From assembly GCA_009777445.1 (NCBI GenBank), contig WRLV01000001.1:35222-99221 (forward strand): DNA of 64,000 nt, in the 5' to 3' direction. The position numbers and the translations under genes were made by a program. Origin of the DNA: Oscillospiraceae bacterium (GTDB lineage: Bacteria; Bacillota; Clostridia; Oscillospirales; Ruminococcaceae). Of this stretch, positions 36,092 to 45,829 are shown piece by piece. The notes beneath the pieces are model-generated. The model was given only the letters and a program-made list of their open reading frames with translations. It did no database searches and had not been told where the DNA came from. The number at the start of each line of letters is the position of its first letter. Positions within the stretch are counted from its first letter, which is position 1.

Positions 36092-37057
36092 GTGATTAAA
36101 ATTTCAGCTCATGAACAAAAACACGATGAAGGCTATAAGTCGTTGCTGTCAAAAAAAGAAAACTTTTTACACTTCCTTAAAAAATACATAGCCGCCCCAT
36201 GGACAGCAGACATATCTATCGATGATATTGAAAAAATTGACAAGAGCTTTATTACGCGCGAGTATAGAAAAACAGACTCCGATTTGATTTACAAGCTTAA
36301 CATGAACGGCTCTGAGGTCTATCTGTATGTGCTGTTAGAAATGCAGTCAACTGTTGATTTTACAATGCCGTTCAGATTGCTGAGATACATGGTTGAGCTG
36401 TTGACCGACATATTCAAAAACACCGACAAAAACATTCGTGAGCGCAAGAGCTTTAAACTCCCTGCAATTGTTCCTATTGTAATGTATAACGGCGCGGACA
36501 ATTGGACTGCCGTTAGAAATTACCGTGAATACACACACAGCCACGAAATTTTCGGTGACAGCATTGTAGATTTTCGTTATCTGCTGTTTGACTTAAATCG
36601 CGCCGATGACGAAACAATCGCTTCTACGCGCAAACTCTTAGATGCGGTATTTTCGCTTGACAAAGTAAACTCCGATGTTGATGATTATATTTTTCAAGCG
36701 TTAAATCAACTGTCTAAATGGAAACATTCATTAGGCGACGACGAAATAAATGAGTTATGGGGGTGGCTTGAGTATATTTATTTCAAGGGAAAACCCCCAC
36801 AGAATTTGGAAGGGTTTATAAAACAAATTTTTAAGAAAGATGAGGTGAGCGGTATGACACATTCATTAGAAAGATGGAGAGATAAACAGACAAATATAGG
36901 TATTCAGATAGGTCTGGAAAGGGGCATGGAAAAAGGCAGACAAGAAGGCAGACAAGAGGGAATTCAAGAAGGCATGGAAAAAGGCATACAAGAAACCATT
37001 GAAAGGTTCAGACGGGGCGGCATGTCCGATGAAGAGATTAATAAGTTTTTGCATTAA
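36092..37057 (+). CDS. Rpn family recombination-promoting nuclease / putative transposase
   Basis: 'YKLNMNGSEVYLYVLLEMQSTVDFTMPFRLLRYMVEL', 'VPIVMYNGADNWTA', C-terminal 'GMEKGRQEGRQEGIQEGMEKGIQ'; start uncertain. Confidence 0.88.
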   Translation: MIKISAHEQKHDEGYKSLLSKKENFLHFLKKYIAAPWTADISIDDIEKIDKSFITREYRKTDSDLIYKLNMNGSEVYLYVLLEMQSTVDFTMPFRLLRYMVELLTDIFKNTDKNIRERKSFKLPAIVPIVMYNGADNWTAVRNYREYTHSHEIFGDSIVDFRYLLFDLNRADDETIASTRKLLDAVFSLDKVNSDVDDYIFQALNQLSKWKHSLGDDEINELWGWLEYIYFKGKPPQNLEGFIKQIFKKDEVSGMTHSLERWRDKQTNIGIQIGLERGMEKGRQEGRQEGIQEGMEKGIQETIERFRRGGMSDEEINKFLH

Positions 37058-37080
37058 ATTCTAATTGGTTTTTGAAAAAT

Positions 37081-37230
37081 GTAGGGGACGAACAGTTGAC
37101 AATTGACAGTTGAGAGTTGACAGTTGTGGTGTCGCCTTGCGGCGACGGATTGTAGGGGACGGGCTTGCCCGTCCCGAATTTATCGCAAACCAACCCCCGC
37201 CCAACACAAAAAAGTGCAGGGCGGTGTATA
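37081..37230. repeat. Composite repeat copy with all four module types
   Basis: Heptads, gtcgccttgcggcgac, gggacgggcttgcccgtccc, cgcccaacacaaaaaagtgcagggcgg. Confidence 0.92.
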
Positions 37231-37258
37231 AAAATTTTAAACACTTGCCGATTTGCGC

Positions 37259-37287
37259 TTGACTTTTTTTGTTTATTAGTGTACAAT
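37259..37287 (+). promoter_or_regulatory. Putative promoter TTGACT-17-TACAAT for proBA
   Basis: TTGACT 37259-37264; TACAAT 37282-37287. Confidence 0.7.
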
Positions 37288-37325
37288 TTTATTGTAGACT
37301 ATAAGTAGAAAGGGTCGGGCGCATA

Positions 37326-38108
37326 ATGTATAATCTTTCGGGCAAGAAGAGAGTCGTTATAAAGGTAGGGACTTCAACGCTGTCTTATGCCAACGGTAAT
37401 GTCAATCTAAGGCGGATTGAGGAGTTGGTAAAGGTTTTGGCAGACCTCATAAATTCGGGGCGTGAACTCTTGTTAGTTACAAGTGGAGCGGTGGGAATAG
37501 GCGCGGCACGAATGGGTTTTTCTGAAAAACCCCATGAAGTCGTTCAAAAACAAGCGTGTGCGGCAATCGGGCAGAATATATTAATGCACTTTTATGATAG
37601 TGAATTTTCAAAGCACAGTCATACCGTGGCGCAAATTTTGATGACACGTGACGTGATTGCCAATAAAGAGCGTTCTCGAAATGTCAGCAACACATTCCGA
37701 CAACTATTATTAATGAAAACCGTGCCGATTATTAACGCCAATGACAGCGTTTCAATCGAGCATCTTGACTTCGATGAAAACGACACGCTCTCGGCTATGG
37801 TGGCGAAATTGTCCGATGCCGATTTGCTTGTCATTCTCACCGATGTTGACGGGCTTTATGACAAAAACCCCGATTTGCCCGATGCGAAGCTTATTCCCGT
37901 TGTGAACGATGTCACTAACGCTATGATTCATAACGCTAACGAAAAGGGTAGTGAGTTTTCAAGTGGCGGTATGCTGACTAAGCTTGAAGCGGCGATTATT
38001 GCCAAAGAGGGGAATATCCCCACCGTGATTATAAACGGCGAACACCCCGAAATTTTGTATGATTTGTTTGAAAATAATGCGGTATGCACCTTGTTTACCG
38101 TTGATTAA
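37326..38108 (+). CDS. proB: Glutamate 5-kinase
   Basis: 'RVVIKVGTSTL', 'LLVTSGAVGIGAARMG', 'LTDVDGLYDKNPDLPDAKLIPVV', 'FSSGGMLTKLEAAIIAKEGNIPTVIING'; lacks PUA domain. Confidence 0.96.
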   Translation: MYNLSGKKRVVIKVGTSTLSYANGNVNLRRIEELVKVLADLINSGRELLLVTSGAVGIGAARMGFSEKPHEVVQKQACAAIGQNILMHFYDSEFSKHSHTVAQILMTRDVIANKERSRNVSNTFRQLLLMKTVPIINANDSVSIEHLDFDENDTLSAMVAKLSDADLLVILTDVDGLYDKNPDLPDAKLIPVVNDVTNAMIHNANEKGSEFSSGGMLTKLEAAIIAKEGNIPTVIINGEHPEILYDLFENNAVCTLFTVD

Positions 38109-38127
38109 GAAAGGGAGCTTTAAAATT

Positions 38128-39372
38128 ATGGAGTATTTAGAAAAATTGGGCGTTAACGCAAAAAAAGCCGAGCGCGAAATGTGCGGAATAGGCGCGTCAG
38201 ACAAAAATAAGGCACTGAAAATTTTAGCCGAAAACCTGTTGGCAAACACCGATTCTATTATCAGCGAGAACCTAAAAGACATCGTAAATGCAAAAAAGAA
38301 CAACATGAGCGCGGCATTTGTCGACCGCTTGAGCCTTACTAAAGAGCGGGTTGCACAGATGGCAGACGGCGTTTTAGAGGTTTGTTCGCTGTCTGACCCT
38401 GTTGGTGAGGTGACCGGAGGTTGGGAGCTTTATAACGGGCTTGAAGTGACGAAAAAGCGCGTTCCTCTCGGGGTTATCGGGATTATCTTCGAGTCGCGCC
38501 CGAACGTCACGGTTGATGCCGCCACGCTTTGCCTTAAATCGGGCAACGTGTGCATTTTAAGGGGTGGGAGCGATGCAATTAACTCAAACGCACGCTTAAC
38601 CGCCATAATTCAAGATTCGCTTGAAAAGGCGGGGTTGCCGCGTTTTGCGGTTCAGTTGGTTGAGGACACCTCTCGCGAAACGGCGGCTAAATTTATGGGT
38701 CTCGGGCAATATATCGATGTGCTGATTCCGCGTGGGGGGGCCGGCTTAATTCGGGCGGTTGTTGAAAATTCGTCCGTTCCCGTAATTCGCACGGGCGAGG
38801 GTGTCTGCCATGTTTACATCGACAAATATGCCACTCTCGACATGGCGGTGAAAATCGCCGATAATGCTAAAACGCAACGCCCGTCAGTCTGCAACGCCGC
38901 CGAGACGATTTTAGTGCATAAAGACATTATTAAAGATTTTTGGGAACGTCTTTCCCCACTTTGGGAAGGCAAGGTGGTTATTTATGCCGATGAAGCAACA
39001 GCGCGCTACGTTAAATCAGAGAGAATTGCTACCGATGACGATTATGCCGCCGAGTTCAACGACAATATAATTGCCGCTAAAGCGGTTGACAGTGTCAACG
39101 AAGCGGTAGAGCATATCGCGCGTTTCGGAACTAAGCACAGCGAATGTATAGTCACCGAAAATTTAAAGAATGCCGAGTTCTTTATGAAAGTGGTGGATGC
39201 GGCGGCGGTTTACGTGAACGCCTCAACGCGTTTTACCGATGGCCAGCAATTCGGGCTTGGCGCGGAAATAGGAATCTCAAACCAAAAACTTCACGCACGC
39301 GGCCCCATGGGCTTAAGCGAACTCACCACATACAAATATCTTATACGCGGCGATGGTCAAACGAGGGAGTAG
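38128..39372 (+). CDS. proA: Glutamate-5-semialdehyde dehydrogenase
   Basis: 'VPLGVIGIIFESRPNVTVDAATLCLKSGNVCILRGGSDAI', 'GLGAEIGISNQKLHARGPMGLSELTTYKYLIRGDGQ'. Confidence 0.97.
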   Translation: MEYLEKLGVNAKKAEREMCGIGASDKNKALKILAENLLANTDSIISENLKDIVNAKKNNMSAAFVDRLSLTKERVAQMADGVLEVCSLSDPVGEVTGGWELYNGLEVTKKRVPLGVIGIIFESRPNVTVDAATLCLKSGNVCILRGGSDAINSNARLTAIIQDSLEKAGLPRFAVQLVEDTSRETAAKFMGLGQYIDVLIPRGGAGLIRAVVENSSVPVIRTGEGVCHVYIDKYATLDMAVKIADNAKTQRPSVCNAAETILVHKDIIKDFWERLSPLWEGKVVIYADEATARYVKSERIATDDDYAAEFNDNIIAAKAVDSVNEAVEHIARFGTKHSECIVTENLKNAEFFMKVVDAAAVYVNASTRFTDGQQFGLGAEIGISNQKLHARGPMGLSELTTYKYLIRGDGQTRE

Positions 39373-39381
39373 GTGTTTTAA

Positions 39382-40221
39382 ATGGCTAAGACTAAGAGGG
39401 TTAAGAAACGTGATGAGAAGAGGGATTATGAGCCGCGAGTTTTAAAACAGCTTGTGGGCACTCTTGAGACTGCCCTTGATGAGGATGCAGATGAGATTGA
39501 AGAGCTGTTCGACACGGTTGAACTGCCGGAGCAGACACCGCACGCGCCCGCCCCTAAAAGGCGGCAAAAGCGATATGTCGCCGTTGGAATAATCGCGATT
39601 TTCTTCGCGCTCATCGGAATAATTTCAGCGTTCAACTTTTCTGTCAGGGCTATTGATGATATTACCAATCAAAAGCGGCTGAAAGATGAATTCGCTAAGT
39701 TTATCTACCCTGTTGTTATTACCGACCCACCAGAATTTGAAAGCAATCGAAACATTCCACCCGTAACCGTAATATCCGCCGCAATTTGGCGAATTATCAT
39801 ATCGGGGCAAACCGATTTATACACACAAGATATGGGTATGGTAACCATTCCGGCGGTGGACGTTGAACATTCGGCGCGAAGCCTTTTCGGAACAGGGTTC
39901 GACATTGTTCACCAATCGGTTGACAACATTGAAATTGTGTTCAGATATGACAGTGAAATTAACTCATACATAATTCCGGCGCACATACGCTATATGACTT
40001 ATATGCCGCTAATTGAAGACGTTTCAAATATCGGTGAGCTTTATACTGTTAAAGTCTATTATGTGGTGCCCGGCCCTCTTTCGCTTGCAGGTCTCGAATT
40101 TGAAAACGCACCGCCCGTCAAAAGCATGGTCTATACCGTGTCGCGTTCAAGAAACGCAATGACAGTCCACTCAATAAGATTCGGCGACGACCAAGCCGAC
40201 ATAGGCAGAAGAGCATTCTAA
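39382..40221 (+). CDS. Hypothetical single-TM protein
   Basis: 'YVAVGIIAIFFALIGIISAFNFSV' TM; no family recognised. Confidence 0.7.
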   Translation: MAKTKRVKKRDEKRDYEPRVLKQLVGTLETALDEDADEIEELFDTVELPEQTPHAPAPKRRQKRYVAVGIIAIFFALIGIISAFNFSVRAIDDITNQKRLKDEFAKFIYPVVITDPPEFESNRNIPPVTVISAAIWRIIISGQTDLYTQDMGMVTIPAVDVEHSARSLFGTGFDIVHQSVDNIEIVFRYDSEINSYIIPAHIRYMTYMPLIEDVSNIGELYTVKVYYVVPGPLSLAGLEFENAPPVKSMVYTVSRSRNAMTVHSIRFGDDQADIGRRAF

Positions 40222-40333
40222 CGGCAGTTGATAGTTGACAATTGACAGTTGACAGTGATTGTAGGGGACGGGCTTGCCCGTCCCGAAATAAATATTTACA
40301 AGAAACGGGACGGGCAAGCCCGTCCCCTACTGC
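40221..40333. repeat. Composite repeat copy: heptad array + 25-bp perfect inverted repeat (40261-40285 / 40306-40330)
   Basis: gtaggggacgggcttgcccgtcccg ... cgggacgggcaagcccgtcccctac. Confidence 0.95.
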
Positions 40334-40408
40334 AAACCGACAAATATTTTTTGTGCAATGTATACAAATTATTTCCGCTTTTTTTTATTAAAACCCGACA
40401 AATTGTTA

Positions 40409-40437
40409 TTGACAAATGAGTGTTTCTGTTGTATAAT
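40409..40437 (+). promoter_or_regulatory. Consensus promoter TTGACA-17-TATAAT of pseudopilin operon
   Basis: TTGACA 40409-40414; TATAAT 40432-40437. Confidence 0.85.
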
Positions 40438-40526
40438 GTATTATATGTAGCTGTCTTTAATTGGCAGAGCTGTTTCGTACCAACCAATTATTATTTGTCG
40501 TTGATTTTTTTGGAGGAGGCTAAATT

Positions 40527-43500
40527 ATGATTATTAGGAATTTGCAAAGGCTCAAGAACAAAAAGGGTTTCACGATTTTTGAGCTTATCGTTGTTATCGC
40601 AATCGCTGCGGTGCTTGCGGCAGTTATTGTCCCTGCTTCGTCGGCGATTATCGAAAACGGGCAGAAAACAAATCGCGCGCAGATTGCCCGAACTATTTAT
40701 GTTTCAATGCAGAACTTTCTTTCAAGAAGGCAGGTTGAGGGGAATTTGAGAGCCGATTTCACCGGTAGCTTCTTCACCCCCAACTCTGATGTCTTAAACC
40801 CCGCTATGGAGTATGTTAATCTCGTTTCAGACCAACTTGCTTCTAACGGGCGACCTTTGATTGATGTGTTCCCTCCAGATGATGCCGCTCTTATGAACGA
40901 GGCGAATGTTCGCTTTGTGAGTTTGCCGCGCGGCTATGTGCATGGTGATATCGACCCCGTGCTTGGAACTGTCAATCCCGAACGAGACAGATTTTTTGAA
41001 GTGTTGAACGAGGTTGTCCTTGACCGTGATGTTTTACAAAACGCCATTCTTATGGAGTACAACATAAGAACAGGCGTTGTTTTGTCTATTTTCTACGGTG
41101 ATGCCGGGCAAGATGAGTTTAAATATATGAATAATAACGATGCCACTGAATTGGCAGACATAAACAATGTGACCGGCGCGCGTGGGTTAGGCCCCGACGG
41201 TTATACTCTCGCTGAAGAGCGACTTCAAGGTTATTACGGGGTTACTGAGACAGGTGTCCCCCCTAACATTGAAACGGCTATTGATGGTGGCATACAGCTT
41301 TTAGACGGTGAGTTGTGGGTTTCAACCACACGCTGTAAAGACAGTGTGCTTTATGCTGTGGTTCATATTGCCAAACCCAATTTCAACCCCGCAACCGGAG
41401 CGCACGACCCATTCCCCCCATATACATTTGAGTTGATTGCCGCTGTCGGAGGAAACGTTGTGGGTTCTTCGGTTACGGTTAACTTAAACACCGTTGCGAC
41501 TGATGACTTTTATGCCGCTCTCAGCATTGGTGACAGGATTTATCGCGACAACGCAACGATTACCGAACCACATTTTGAAAGATTTGTTTGGATTATCGAC
41601 TACGTTGGTGAAGACTATCACGAAAATGGCACACGCATTGACGTAAGCTCCGGCGCGACGCAAGCCACCGATGTTCGCGCGAGACTAAGAAGAAACGATG
41701 GTGCGATTCAAACTTCCGCTGAAATTGCCAACACCCACTACGGGCGGCAGTTGATACCGGGTACGTATGAAGTAAAGTCTGCAAGGCATTTACATAACAT
41801 TCGTACTCACCCCGAATTGTCGTTCAGACAGTTAGAGGATATAGATTTAGGAAAACAATTCAACAAAATTAATAATTTTGTTCCGATTGACGGGCTTTCG
41901 GGCGTGTATAATGCTGTACGCATAGACAGAAGAGACGATTGTTTCCGTGTCGGTTGTACTAACTTTGCGCGTTGTGAAGATTGCAGCAGATATAGAATAG
42001 AAAACCTCAAAATATCAGCCCCATCGCAACCAGATGTCGGGTTATTCATGAAAAACAGCGGCAGAATTCAAGGGCTCGCTTTGTTTGACACCGAGATTAT
42101 TGCTCAAAACGGTGGCATACTTGTCGGCGAGAACATCGATGAGGGCGAGATTGCCAACATCAGAATAGAAACCGCAACCGCGACATTCAGTGGCGGCACT
42201 AACGGTGGTGCAATCGCCGGAAGCAACGAAGGTTTAATCACCGACAATGTTATACGTGGGACGGTTATTTTAGGCCCCGTCACAAACCTTGGGGGAATTA
42301 CAGGCGAAAACTCCGGTAAAGTTCAAAGAAACGCACTTGAATATTCACGAGTTTTCCGTGAGACGAGCGGTGGAAATATCGGCGGAATTGTCGGCAATAA
42401 CGCCGGTGGTGAAGTCTCTGACGTTTATTTCCTTTCATATGAGAACATTAACACGTTAGAGGCCCCATTATCATACCAAGCCGGAGGAATTGTCGGGAGT
42501 AACGTGGGTGAAGTTACTCGTGCTTTGTTCATATCGCCCGCCCCTCGCGTTTGCGGAATGTGTGATGCTTCTAACAGCGCGTGGTGCAGTCATGAGGACG
42601 TTATGAAATTCTTATACCCGACTGTAAGAAGCGGTCAAAATTCGACTCTCAGCTTCTACTTAGCGGGTGACCAATACAACGCAAAAGATGTCACGGGCGG
42701 CAGAGACTATAATTTCAGCAAAGATGCTCTTATCACCGTGAGGGGAGTAACTAACAGCGAACTCGGGACAAATAATATCTACGGTCTGCCCACAGACCTG
42801 CTCACTAAACGTTGGATTGAAATTGAAAGCTCTTCTATCATGGGTACGTCTATTGTCTTTTCAAACTGGCGCGCGCCGTCAACCGAAAGCTATAAATACC
42901 CTGTTATAACACACTTTGAAGAACCCGGATTACACCCAACCACCGGTGACAAACTGGATATTGAAGAGGTGTTTGATGGTGACCCCGATTTAGCCGGACG
43001 ACTCGGCGTTAACCTTGTAAATGCTAACTTTAACGAACCTATGATTGTCCCTGAAGAAAGGGCAACAGCGGCGCACCCCGCAGGAAAAGTGTTTAATTTC
43101 ATAGGCCCGGGGGAAAGCCATTGGCTCGCCGGTAACCCCAATAATGCAGCGGGCAACCCTGCTTATCTCACATCGGGCGCAGGTCCGGGCGACTATAACT
43201 TAACTGCCAATCGCCCTACTGTAGCCGCCACTGTAGAATCCGGTTGGGGTGGATATTATCATCAAGATTATGTTCAAGGGTGGGCTGCACGCCCCACCGT
43301 TGTTTCCCAGTTGAGCCTTACAGACCTTAGATGGAGATGGAATGCCGACCACAGAGTGCCGCCCCCGGCAGGTGTCGCACTTGGTCGCGCGTGGGAACCA
43401 TTTGAGTTTAACAAACCTATCAGCGGCACCGCCGGAAACACCAACACACCTAATGGGCGCGCACGCCGAAATTACGATGGCTCAATGGATAAGGTTTATA

Positions 43501-45806
43501 TCGAGCTTAACGCGCAAATCCCATCTACCATATACTCAATCAACCGAACAGAAGATGCCCCGGCATTTACCGAACAAAAATATTATTACGCTTTTCATCA
43601 TCTGACAAGAAATGAGGTGCCTGTTGCCACAGAAATTAGGACAGACCGCATGAATTTCTATCTGACGAAGATTAACGAGGCCGGCTCTACCTTGGCCCCA
43701 AATAATCCCGATGGCAGATACCACGCCGGTTATAGTGGGCTTACAATGATAAGACCGGCACACTCTCCACGCAATCGACCTACCGGTGGCAATGACCCTG
43801 CCGGCACCGGAAACGAGTTAACGGGGGCTAACCGAAATAACCGTTTTTATAACGTATCTGCGGCGCGCACGGTTGAATATACTCATCAAGTCCGCTCACC
43901 AAACCCGACTACAGGGGCGCTTGAGAATAGAGCTTTGAGAATCTTGCTTCGTGATTATTGGGAGGGAAAGTCTCAATTTGAAGGGTATAACTGGGATAAT
44001 ACGGTTAATAACAACATATATCTTTATGATGTGTGGATAGGAAGCCAAGGCTCAGGCAACACCGGCTCTCGAACAGGTTTCGGCATCACTTTTTGGACGA
44101 ATACAGCTATCAACACTGCTAATCTTAACATGGACGGATATGCAACAATGGGTCTTTTAGCTGCCGCCGTCACTAACGCCAACCTCAATATGAATGGAAT
44201 CACACCTACCCCCGATGCCACCCAAAGGCTCGCCGAAATTGAAAAGAGAATTATAGGCTATTGGGATGTTGCTTACGGGTGGAAGAAATACTACGGTCTG
44301 TATGAAGTGGAAGACGGGCAAGCGTATACAGAATTTGCATTTCAATCCACCGGCTCGGCAACGAACAGTGAGGTTGAAGGCAACTATTTGGCAGGGATTG
44401 AATTTGATGCCGCACCATCGTTTATGACAGTAATATCCTCAATAAAAAGAGGAACTAACGAAGCGCGGTTCGTTGAACCAGGGGATGTCTTGACTATTGA
44501 ACACTTACTCGAAAATAAAGGTGAAGTTCCAACCAACAGAATTAAACTCACAGACAGAGTTCAGTATCATGTACTGCTTAACTGCGCCATTCACGATAAC
44601 CCCGAAGACCCGCTCGGCAATACCTGCAGACTGAATTCTGCTTGCAATTTTAATATCAATGCTACCGGCAGAAGAGCAGATGGTTCTACCTTCACTGTGG
44701 CACCCATTATACAGCCACCCACTGCTGATGTTGGGTATGTGTTAACAGTTGAATTCCCCTCTACGTTTGCGTTGGCACCGGGCGAGTCTATACTCATTTC
44801 ATATAACGTTCAAGTGCGATACGGTTTGATGTCTGAGCCCGGGCTATCAACTTGGTTCTATCCGATTAGGCTTCGAGGTGAACTCGAACATTATGACAGG
44901 GTGTTCCCGCTTGAACATTTAGCCCTTGAGAAGGATAACGTTTCACCTATCGCCCATGTTGACATTAGTCAAATTCAACCCAATGCAAACATAACACTTC
45001 AAAACGGAACTCCAAGCCGCATTAACGGGCCTTTCAGGGTGACACTCACCATTGAAAACGAGGGCGAACATCAAACGCGCGGATATATAACCGCCGATAT
45101 CCCGAAAGGATTCAATGTTTCAAGGGTGCGGTCGGGTTCGTTGTTCCCAAAATTCACACTTAACGAGACAATAACATCCAAGCCCTCAATTGAAATAGAC
45201 GGTGTCAACCTAAACCCTGTCGGAACAAACGGAAGTAGCCGTGTATACACCTTTGACTTAGAAGAACCGTTGGGGTTAATGCGCAATTCGATCGGTATTC
45301 TAATGGGGGCGGATGCAAGGTATTGGTTCTCAAGCAATATAGGGCGCGCCTCGCTGAAGTTCCCGCCGGAGATAATAGCCATTACAACAAAAGCCACTAA
45401 TTTGGAATTTGAAGCCACTCCGACAAGAAGAAGATTTGAGGTAATAGATGCGAACTATAACGGCTTGCCACCTGAAATAGACAGAGCCAACTCTTATGAC
45501 GTGACATTGCCGCAGCTTGTCTTAACCAATGCCAATGGAGACCCGTTGCCGTTAGCAATCGGTAATGTCTATGCAGTAATGGGGACAACACCGGCAGGAG
45601 GGCGATTCAGAATAGAGCAGGTTCAAAACGACAGCGCAATCGTCATTACCCCAAATCAAACAACAACCGATGGCATGACCTATAACACCGGCGATTTTGA
45701 TGCCACTGTCTATTACAGAATAGAGGCAACCGCTTCAAGAGGGGCAGATGTTATCGACCTAAGCTCTCAAGGAGTTAATGAAATCACCGTTAGTTATCGG
45801 CAGTAG
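40527..45806 (+). CDS. Giant prepilin-like protein (1759 aa) with N-terminal cleavage/methylation motif, GLUG-like beta-helix repeats and DUF11-like region
   Basis: 'KKGFTIFELIVVIAIAAVLAAVIVPASSAI'; 'GGAIAGSNEGLITDNVIRG...GGITGENSGKVQRNAL...GGIVGNNAGGEVSDVYFLS'. Confidence 0.9.
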   Translation: MIIRNLQRLKNKKGFTIFELIVVIAIAAVLAAVIVPASSAIIENGQKTNRAQIARTIYVSMQNFLSRRQVEGNLRADFTGSFFTPNSDVLNPAMEYVNLVSDQLASNGRPLIDVFPPDDAALMNEANVRFVSLPRGYVHGDIDPVLGTVNPERDRFFEVLNEVVLDRDVLQNAILMEYNIRTGVVLSIFYGDAGQDEFKYMNNNDATELADINNVTGARGLGPDGYTLAEERLQGYYGVTETGVPPNIETAIDGGIQLLDGELWVSTTRCKDSVLYAVVHIAKPNFNPATGAHDPFPPYTFELIAAVGGNVVGSSVTVNLNTVATDDFYAALSIGDRIYRDNATITEPHFERFVWIIDYVGEDYHENGTRIDVSSGATQATDVRARLRRNDGAIQTSAEIANTHYGRQLIPGTYEVKSARHLHNIRTHPELSFRQLEDIDLGKQFNKINNFVPIDGLSGVYNAVRIDRRDDCFRVGCTNFARCEDCSRYRIENLKISAPSQPDVGLFMKNSGRIQGLALFDTEIIAQNGGILVGENIDEGEIANIRIETATATFSGGTNGGAIAGSNEGLITDNVIRGTVILGPVTNLGGITGENSGKVQRNALEYSRVFRETSGGNIGGIVGNNAGGEVSDVYFLSYENINTLEAPLSYQAGGIVGSNVGEVTRALFISPAPRVCGMCDASNSAWCSHEDVMKFLYPTVRSGQNSTLSFYLAGDQYNAKDVTGGRDYNFSKDALITVRGVTNSELGTNNIYGLPTDLLTKRWIEIESSSIMGTSIVFSNWRAPSTESYKYPVITHFEEPGLHPTTGDKLDIEEVFDGDPDLAGRLGVNLVNANFNEPMIVPEERATAAHPAGKVFNFIGPGESHWLAGNPNNAAGNPAYLTSGAGPGDYNLTANRPTVAATVESGWGGYYHQDYVQGWAARPTVVSQLSLTDLRWRWNADHRVPPPAGVALGRAWEPFEFNKPISGTAGNTNTPNGRARRNYDGSMDKVYIELNAQIPSTIYSINRTEDAPAFTEQKYYYAFHHLTRNEVPVATEIRTDRMNFYLTKINEAGSTLAPNNPDGRYHAGYSGLTMIRPAHSPRNRPTGGNDPAGTGNELTGANRNNRFYNVSAARTVEYTHQVRSPNPTTGALENRALRILLRDYWEGKSQFEGYNWDNTVNNNIYLYDVWIGSQGSGNTGSRTGFGITFWTNTAINTANLNMDGYATMGLLAAAVTNANLNMNGITPTPDATQRLAEIEKRIIGYWDVAYGWKKYYGLYEVEDGQAYTEFAFQSTGSATNSEVEGNYLAGIEFDAAPSFMTVISSIKRGTNEARFVEPGDVLTIEHLLENKGEVPTNRIKLTDRVQYHVLLNCAIHDNPEDPLGNTCRLNSACNFNINATGRRADGSTFTVAPIIQPPTADVGYVLTVEFPSTFALAPGESILISYNVQVRYGLMSEPGLSTWFYPIRLRGELEHYDRVFPLEHLALEKDNVSPIAHVDISQIQPNANITLQNGTPSRINGPFRVTLTIENEGEHQTRGYITADIPKGFNVSRVRSGSLFPKFTLNETITSKPSIEIDGVNLNPVGTNGSSRVYTFDLEEPLGLMRNSIGILMGADARYWFSSNIGRASLKFPPEIIAITTKATNLEFEATPTRRRFEVIDANYNGLPPEIDRANSYDVTLPQLVLTNANGDPLPLAIGNVYAVMGTTPAGGRFRIEQVQNDSAIVITPNQTTTDGMTYNTGDFDATVYYRIEATASRGADVIDLSSQGVNEITVSYRQ

Positions 45807-45829
45807 TAAAGAAAAAAGGGGTGTAAGTT

